Part shown: one piece after another, positions 58,988 to 64,000 of the stretch
Position numbering within the stretch: the first letter of the stretch is position 1
How the letters are laid out: each line of letters opens with the position of its first letter
Position numbers and translations under genes: made by a program
Origin: Armatimonadota bacterium
Lineage (GTDB): Bacteria; Armatimonadota; Chthonomonadetes; Chthonomonadales; Chthonomonadaceae
Length of the DNA stretch: 64,000 nucleotides
Reading direction: 5' to 3'
Assembly (NCBI GenBank): GCA_028871815.1
Contig: JAGWMJ010000004.1
Location: forward strand, 274,819 to 338,818
Notes under the pieces: generated by a model
The model's input: only the letters and a program-made list of their open reading frames with translations
Told to the model about the DNA's origin: nothing
Database searches by the model: none

Positions 58988-60541
58988 ATGCGTCAACCAC
59001 GTTTCACCCCGCTCAAAGCACGCGGTCAGGCGCTGATACCTGCGCTGTTTGTTACAATGATTCTGACTGTGGTGGCTATAGCCTTTGCAACTACAGCAAC
59101 CCGTGAGGTCAAATCCGCAAGTAACTTTCAGGCAAACAACGACGCTTACTATGCCGCTCGTGGCGCCGTGGATTACGCGATCAGCTCGCTGGAGTCTACG
59201 AGTAACAACGGCGCTACCTATGGCATCCTGCAGCCGGACTCCTCAACCGATGCAAACGGCTGGATGCAGATTGGAAACGCATGGGTGAAGGTGGATGTCA
59301 TCGACACCGGCGCGTTTATAGATCTCAACTCGGTTTCGGCCACGACGCTCGCGGAACTTCCCGTTTTGCAGCAGAATCAAAACCTGATCTCAGCCATCGT
59401 CGCATGGCGGACTGCAGCTCCGGCTGCCGGCGCCGCAGCCAGCTCCAGTTCATCCTCGTCAACGGGCGCCACCGACCCATACGCGAGCTACTACCAAACC
59501 TTGCAGCCGCCGTATCAAGAGGCGCAGGCGCCATACACCACGGTGGACGAGCTGTTGTTGGTGGAGGGAATGACGCCAGACTTGCTCTACACGCCGATAA
59601 GCGGAAATGGTGGCCCGGCCGGTGGGTCGATGGCGCAGAGCAGTAACGGCCAGCCAGCAACCACAATTACGAGGCAGGTTGCTGCACAAGGTGGCGCCGG
59701 CGCCAGCGGTGGAGTTTCCGCGCCAAGTTCCGACACCAACTTTACCGATATCTTTTCGCAAAGCACCCTGTGCATGGCTAATCTGTTCACCACGGACCAG
59801 CGAGAACTGAATCAGTCGGCGAACGGCACGCAGCGCGTAGATATCAACACCGCCTCCGCGCAGACCATGGAGAGCGCGGGGATTCCAAGCGCCACGGCTG
59901 AGGCGATTGTTCGCCATCGCGGTGGTGGAGGAGGCGGCGCGCCTGCTGGTGGCGCCAAAGGTGGTGCGGCTGGTGGTGGCGGGGCGGCCGCAACCACCAA
60001 CACCTACACGACGATCGCCGATCTGCTCAAAGTGCCCGGAATAACGCCGACTGTGATGCAGCAGATTGGCGACATGGTGACCACCGATACCGGACAGTAT
60101 CGGATCGACAAGGTGGATGTGAACACTGCGCCCCAAGAGGTACTGGCCATGGTGCCCGGCATGACCCGTTCACTCCTGGATGCAATCGTACAGTACCGGC
60201 AGTCGGGCCAGGCGTTCCAATCTCTCGGCGACCTCTTCGCGCTGCCGTCAGTTGGCTCGCAGATTGGGGCCGTAATCGGCGACTTGAGCACGCGGAGTTC
60301 AACTTACCTCGTCCGCGTCAAAGTGCGTACCGCAGGTTCGCCACGCACTACGGCATATGAAGCGATGGTCGAGTTGAGGCCCGAGGGGGCGGCAATTCTT
60401 CAGTGGCGCGCCGTGGGACAGAATCCGGGTTGGACGCAATGGGTGCCGGGGCCGGTGCTGCCACAAGCGACGATACCCGCGTCCAGCAGCTCCGGTACCG
60501 GCTCCGCAAGCGGCTCCGGCAGCAGCGCAGGCGGCCTCTGA
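58988..60541 (+). CDS. gspK: Minor pseudopilin GspK-like
   Basis: GspK caps the pseudopilus. The 517-residue protein has a leader and helix without Glu at +5 (RGQALIPALFVTMILTVVAIAF), as is normal for GspK, and an alpha domain with helix-hairpin-helix-like repeats (VDINTASAQTMESAGIPSATAEAIV; VDVNTAPQEVLAMVPGMTRSLLDAIV). A Gly/Ala-rich run after VRHR (about 310-335) interrupts the first of these. It begins one base after the gspJ stop. Confidence 0.88.
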   Translation: MRQPRFTPLKARGQALIPALFVTMILTVVAIAFATTATREVKSASNFQANNDAYYAARGAVDYAISSLESTSNNGATYGILQPDSSTDANGWMQIGNAWVKVDVIDTGAFIDLNSVSATTLAELPVLQQNQNLISAIVAWRTAAPAAGAAASSSSSSSTGATDPYASYYQTLQPPYQEAQAPYTTVDELLLVEGMTPDLLYTPISGNGGPAGGSMAQSSNGQPATTITRQVAAQGGAGASGGVSAPSSDTNFTDIFSQSTLCMANLFTTDQRELNQSANGTQRVDINTASAQTMESAGIPSATAEAIVRHRGGGGGGAPAGGAKGGAAGGGGAAATTNTYTTIADLLKVPGITPTVMQQIGDMVTTDTGQYRIDKVDVNTAPQEVLAMVPGMTRSLLDAIVQYRQSGQAFQSLGDLFALPSVGSQIGAVIGDLSTRSSTYLVRVKVRTAGSPRTTAYEAMVELRPEGAAILQWRAVGQNPGWTQWVPGPVLPQATIPASSSSGTGSASGSGSSAGGL

Positions 60542-60574
60542 TATGACAGCACTTAACCCATTTAGGAGCACTGA

Positions 60575-62596
60575 GTGAGCAGAAACGCGCGCAGCGGATC
60601 AGCAGCCGACTGCCTGACTATCGAACTTGCGATGGATGCGGTTCGTGTTGCCGAGGTGCAGCAGCGTGCCGACGCGCGTGTTGCCCGCAGTGCCGTCGAG
60701 AGTCTGCCAAGGGACCTATGGAGCAGCCTGGTGGACCGGCGTTCGGAGCTTGCCGGCGCGATCAAACGCGCGGTGGTTGGATCCGGCACATCGCGCCGTC
60801 GTGCCGTGGTCTCGTTACCAAGGCAACTGGTGATGGTGCGTCTGGCGAGACTTCCAAGAGCAGATGCAGCCCAGATGCGCGGCCTGGTAGCATTTGAGGC
60901 GCAGCAGCATATTCTCTTTCCTATCGACGACGTGGTCCTTGACTACGCTCAGGTTAAAGAGACTTCCATTACCGAGGCGAATGCCCACGACGACCTGCAG
61001 CCAGTCCTCCTGGCCGCAGCGCAGCGCCGGATAATCAACGAGGTTATGGCGGCAGTGACCGCTGCCGGCTTGTCTGTGGACCGGCTTACCGTCTCCACGC
61101 TGGCATTGGCGGAACACGCACGCGAGTCAACAGGAACGATCGCTGTAGTGACGGCAGAGTCTGGTGAAGCACAGGTTTCGGTAGTGGCCGACGGTGCGCC
61201 TCTGTTTTCGCGTGCCGCCAACCTGCCGCAGGCTACCGACCTCAATGCTCTCGAAACCGACCTGGCCGGTGAAATCGCACGGTCGCTCGCAGCATTCAGC
61301 ACTGAATTCCGGCAGGCACGGATCGATGCTGTCTGGCTTGGCGGCGCTGCCGCGGCGGCGCCCGGCGGCACTGCAATGGCACAGAGGCTGGAGAGCGTGC
61401 TTGAGTTGCCGGTAACGCTGCTTGAGTCGCCGCTTGTTCGCGCAGGCGATCACGATGGTATCCGGTACGCGGTTTCGGTCGGTGCGGCGGCACAAGATAG
61501 CGGTGCGGCAATCGCCGGCGTGAACCTCATGCCGCAAGACGAACTCGAGCACCGGAGGCGGCGCCGCCAGGCATTTGCCGGACGCCTCGGTGTCGCGGGC
61601 GCTGCGGTCGCACTGGTGCTTGTGGTTGTAATTGCCCGCGCGTGGCTCATCAACTCGGCTGCAGCCCACAAGGCAGATCTGGCAGCAAACAATCAGCTGG
61701 CGCAGTCTCAAAAGGCGCTGACTGTTGTGCAGGCCCAGCACGATGCCGACAGCTCAATCGCCTCCGACATGGACTCTGTGCTCGACTTCAAGCATCCTGC
61801 TGTGGACGTTATTACGGCTGTGGGAACGGCGCTTGCCAGTCACAAGGACCTGTGGTTGACACAGTTTGCATTCGACCGTAAGTCGGGAGTAGTGATCCAG
61901 GGTGAGTGCAAATCGGCCCTCGCGGCAACCGGTCTGCTCATCCAACTGGAGCGTACCGGCGCGTTTAGCAATGTGCAACTCGGCTACCTGCGCGACGCCG
62001 CGGAGCAGAATGGAGCCGCCACCGTAAACTCCCCCGCAACGTCAAGCCCGGTAAGGCAGTCTGTATTACCGGGTGGAGGCCCGTTACCCGGCATGACCGA
62101 CAGCAATCCAGCTACGGCGTCTGCATCGCCGCCCGGCGGCGCTGGACCGACGAGAGGCGGCCGCACGCGGGGATTCCGCGGTCGATTCGGTGGTGGAAGT
62201 GTGCCGGGTGCCGCACCAACTCCCAGGCTTGTTGCAACCGCGCCGGCCGGACAGACCTCGGCTGCAAATGCACCGGCTGCACCAGCACCACTTGCGCCGG
62301 TTTCCACAGCACCGACGGTTCCCACGCCGGCTGTGCCGTCGCCTTCCGCATCGCCGCCACCGACGAACATAATGACAACATTCCAGATCACGATGAAATT
62401 GGCTCCGGGAGCGACAATCGACCTACCTGCGGCAGCAGCCCCAGCTCACATTGTCACCAAGCGACCATCACCAGTGGCCTCGGCACATGGCTCGCGTACC
62501 GTATCGCATTCCGGGCCGGCGCCGATGGTGATGCCGGTATCGCATCAAACGCGGCATACCGCGATCGCTAGTTCAAAGGCCGGCAATGCGCACTAA
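60575..62596 (+). CDS. PilM-PilN type fusion (GspL-like) assembly protein
   Basis: The 673-residue protein joins two pilus-assembly parts. Residues 1-330 form an actin-like PilM/GspL cytoplasmic domain (PRQLVMVRLARLPRADAAQMRGLVAFEAQQHILFP... and GIAVVTAESGE-like phosphate loops). A membrane segment (about 345-362) and a periplasmic PilN-like ferredoxin-fold domain (about 370-480) follow, then a Pro/Ala/Gly/Ser-rich tail of nearly 190 residues. PilM and PilN are usually separate, or together resemble GspL. GTG start with AGGAG six bases upstream. It overlaps the next gene by 11 bases. Confidence 0.8.
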   Translation: MSRNARSGSAADCLTIELAMDAVRVAEVQQRADARVARSAVESLPRDLWSSLVDRRSELAGAIKRAVVGSGTSRRRAVVSLPRQLVMVRLARLPRADAAQMRGLVAFEAQQHILFPIDDVVLDYAQVKETSITEANAHDDLQPVLLAAAQRRIINEVMAAVTAAGLSVDRLTVSTLALAEHARESTGTIAVVTAESGEAQVSVVADGAPLFSRAANLPQATDLNALETDLAGEIARSLAAFSTEFRQARIDAVWLGGAAAAAPGGTAMAQRLESVLELPVTLLESPLVRAGDHDGIRYAVSVGAAAQDSGAAIAGVNLMPQDELEHRRRRRQAFAGRLGVAGAAVALVLVVVIARAWLINSAAAHKADLAANNQLAQSQKALTVVQAQHDADSSIASDMDSVLDFKHPAVDVITAVGTALASHKDLWLTQFAFDRKSGVVIQGECKSALAATGLLIQLERTGAFSNVQLGYLRDAAEQNGAATVNSPATSSPVRQSVLPGGGPLPGMTDSNPATASASPPGGAGPTRGGRTRGFRGRFGGGSVPGAAPTPRLVATAPAGQTSAANAPAAPAPLAPVSTAPTVPTPAVPSPSASPPPTNIMTTFQITMKLAPGATIDLPAAAAPAHIVTKRPSPVASAHGSRTVSHSGPAPMVMPVSHQTRHTAIASSKAGNAH

Positions 62597-63149
62597 ACGA
62601 GAGCGCAACCTGGTGGTCAGCGGCGGGATTACCGTTGTGCTTTTGCTGTTATGGAACTTTATGGTTCCATCCGGTTCCGGCGCCGCCAGGCAGCTGCTTC
62701 CGGCGTCAGCAGCGCGAGAGAAGAATGCGGTAGCGCTGCGCACCACGCGCCGGCTCGCCGCCGAGAACGCGGCGATGAACGCACAGATCGCCGATACGGC
62801 GTACACCGATGCGCCGGATCGTGTCGTGCCGCAACTGGTTCAAAAGGTTCAACACATCGCGAATCAGGCTGGAGTACATATCAACGAGATAAAGCCGATG
62901 CGGCCGCAGACTCTCCAGAGCGGCAAAACACTGGCGGTACCGGTGGAGCTGCGAGCCCGGGCCGCCTTTCAGCCAAACGTGGTCAAGTTTCTTTACCTTG
63001 CCGAGGATCCGGGCGGCAAGATGGCGGTGACGCACGTTCAGATCAATCCACCGGATTCCAAGACGCACACCGTAGATGTTACGGTGGATATCGCTGCGTG
63101 CACCACAGCGATTCCATCGGCAAGTTCAGGAGGCATTCCAAATGGCTAA
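62586..63149 (+). CDS. PilO/GspM-like assembly protein
   Basis: The 187-residue protein has one N-terminal membrane segment (about 10-27), a coiled coil (about 40-70) and a small periplasmic domain (VPQLVQKVQHIANQAGVHINEIKPM ... VPVELRARAAFQPNVVKFLYLAED), the layout of PilO/GspM. It would pair with the PilN-like part of the gene before it. The ATG lies inside the end of that gene, and its own end overlaps the following gene by eight bases. Confidence 0.82.
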   Translation: MRTKRERNLVVSGGITVVLLLLWNFMVPSGSGAARQLLPASAAREKNAVALRTTRRLAAENAAMNAQIADTAYTDAPDRVVPQLVQKVQHIANQAGVHINEIKPMRPQTLQSGKTLAVPVELRARAAFQPNVVKFLYLAEDPGGKMAVTHVQINPPDSKTHTVDVTVDIAACTTAIPSASSGGIPNG

Positions 63150-63957
63150 CAGCCGCAAACAGACGGCGCGTAAATCGGCGCGCGGTCGCAACAAGAGCAA
63201 CTTCCGCGGCACTCTCGCAGTTCTCGCCGCAGCCGCATGCATCGGTGTTGGCGTCTACGTTTTCGCCAGTCCCAGGCCGGATGCGTCTCGCAGGCCGCTG
63301 TCCGTCCGCGCTTCGGCGCCGTCCAGCCTGACAACCGACGGCAAGACGGTGGCGGCGCCAACTGCGGCAACAGCGTCGGACGGGCGCCGTCCGCTCTCCT
63401 ATTATGCGCATGCCGTACCTTCAACTCTGTTCGAGCAGCCACAGCCGCCTGCGGCGTCCGCGCCGGTTGAAGCCCCGATGCCCGTGACGATGCCGGCGCC
63501 CGTCGATCCATTCGCAGGCTGGGCGTATACCGGTACGATCCGGCAGGGCAATCACATCATTGCACTGATCGAGAACACGAGTACTCACGAGGGTCAGTAC
63601 GTCTCCGAAGGCTCCTGGTTTCTCGGCGATCAGGTGACACATATCACAGACGCCAGTCTTACCATCACGGGCGTCGGTACACCTCACGTGATGGCTAAGT
63701 CGCAGGACTTCAAGATGGTGCCGCTCGACAAGAGCGCGGCGTTTCTCGGTTCAACGGGCGCCACCGCGCCGAAGAAGCCCGGTGCGCCCCCACCGCCCCC
63801 GTCGGGCGCAGGCGCCCCTGCCGGCGGAGCTTCGAACGCGATGCAACAGATGCGCCAGCGGATACGGAGTATGTTCCGGAATTTCCGCGGTGGCGGGCGC
63901 GCGTTCGGCATGCCGGGCGGCAATATGACCATCCAGATGGCGGTGCCGGCCGGATAA
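63142..63957 (+). CDS. GspC/PilP-like periplasmic protein
   Basis: The 271-residue protein has a basic cytoplasmic start, one membrane segment (about 24-43), a Pro/Ala-rich linker and a small beta domain (DPFAGWAYTGTIRQGNHIIALIENTSTHEGQYVSEGSWFLGD...) like the HR/PilP domain that links the inner-membrane complex to the secretin. A Pro/Gly-rich tail follows. AGGAGG precedes the ATG. The secretin gene is expected just outside the window. Confidence 0.75.
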   Translation: MANSRKQTARKSARGRNKSNFRGTLAVLAAAACIGVGVYVFASPRPDASRRPLSVRASAPSSLTTDGKTVAAPTAATASDGRRPLSYYAHAVPSTLFEQPQPPAASAPVEAPMPVTMPAPVDPFAGWAYTGTIRQGNHIIALIENTSTHEGQYVSEGSWFLGDQVTHITDASLTITGVGTPHVMAKSQDFKMVPLDKSAAFLGSTGATAPKKPGAPPPPPSGAGAPAGGASNAMQQMRQRIRSMFRNFRGGGRAFGMPGGNMTIQMAVPAG

Positions 63958-64000
63958 CGCCGAGCGCCCAGGTGTAGGAGTGTGGCCGCGAACAGATAGT

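Overview
This 64 kb window looks like one contiguous piece of a free-living bacterial chromosome of moderately high GC. A TolC-type outer-membrane protein and a type II secretion cluster point to a cell with two membranes. Other traits point to the Terrabacteria side: the efp-accB-accC gene order, a SteA/SteB-like pair, an RqcH/NFACT protein and a Bmp/Nup-type nucleoside transporter. Armatimonadota is my best guess, from gene content alone. Almost the whole window is coding, mostly in tight operons with ATGA-type overlaps. These overlaps also show that TGA is a normal stop codon here. I see no insertion sequence, prophage or CRISPR array.

Layout. 0-4.3 kb: the end of a class A penicillin-binding protein, then ftsE-ftsX and an EnvC-like M23 hydrolase (division-linked cell-wall cutting). 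4.3-11.8 kb (minus): an MFS transporter, then a Bmp lipoprotein with a nucleoside-type ABC transporter, coupled to a two-domain 6-pyruvoyl-tetrahydropterin synthase-like protein and GTP cyclohydrolase I (folE). 11.8-13.2 kb: small membrane ORFs, a small conserved protein and tRNA-Arg(TCG). 13.4-21.5 kb: an FAD oxidoreductase, a D-aminopeptidase, an M14 carboxypeptidase, a peroxiredoxin-like gene whose active-site codon is TGA (a probable selenoprotein with a SECIS-like hairpin just downstream), an ECF sigma factor, TatD, and an alkaline-phosphatase-superfamily enzyme. 21.5-26.6 kb (minus): PilT, an MraY-like transferase, a GT2 transferase, and SteB-like and SteA proteins. 26.7-35.7 kb: folB, nadA, RqcH, efp, a Cys-cluster membrane protein, an AccB-like protein without the biotinyl lysine, a pilin-like protein, accC and an SGNH hydrolase. 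35.8-38.5 kb: TolC-like protein, ABC ATPase and a small membrane protein. 38.5-41.3 kb (minus): zinc-ribbon protein, dGTPase, 2Fe-2S ferredoxin and a Dps-like ferritin. 41.3-50.2 kb (minus): a full arginine operon argC-J-B-D-F-G-H plus yajQ behind a long leader with two terminator-like hairpins. 50.5-53.2 kb: a frameshifted lipoprotein and a HyuB-type protein. 53.3-64 kb: type II secretion genes gspE-F-G-H-I-J-K, then a PilM-PilN fusion, a PilO-like and a GspC-like protein, running towards the window edge.

The strongest unusual signal is the TGA codon (17939-17941) at the catalytic position of the peroxiredoxin-like gene, followed at the right distance by an 8-bp hairpin with a GGU-containing loop. 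Next are the AccB-like protein with Ser where biotin should attach, the transporter-pteridine operon, the arginine-operon leader, and the two-CW-like membrane protein inside the efp-acc operon. Several genes (rqcH, steB-like, ferredoxin) seem to lack an ATG/GTG/TTG start that would include their conserved N-terminus.
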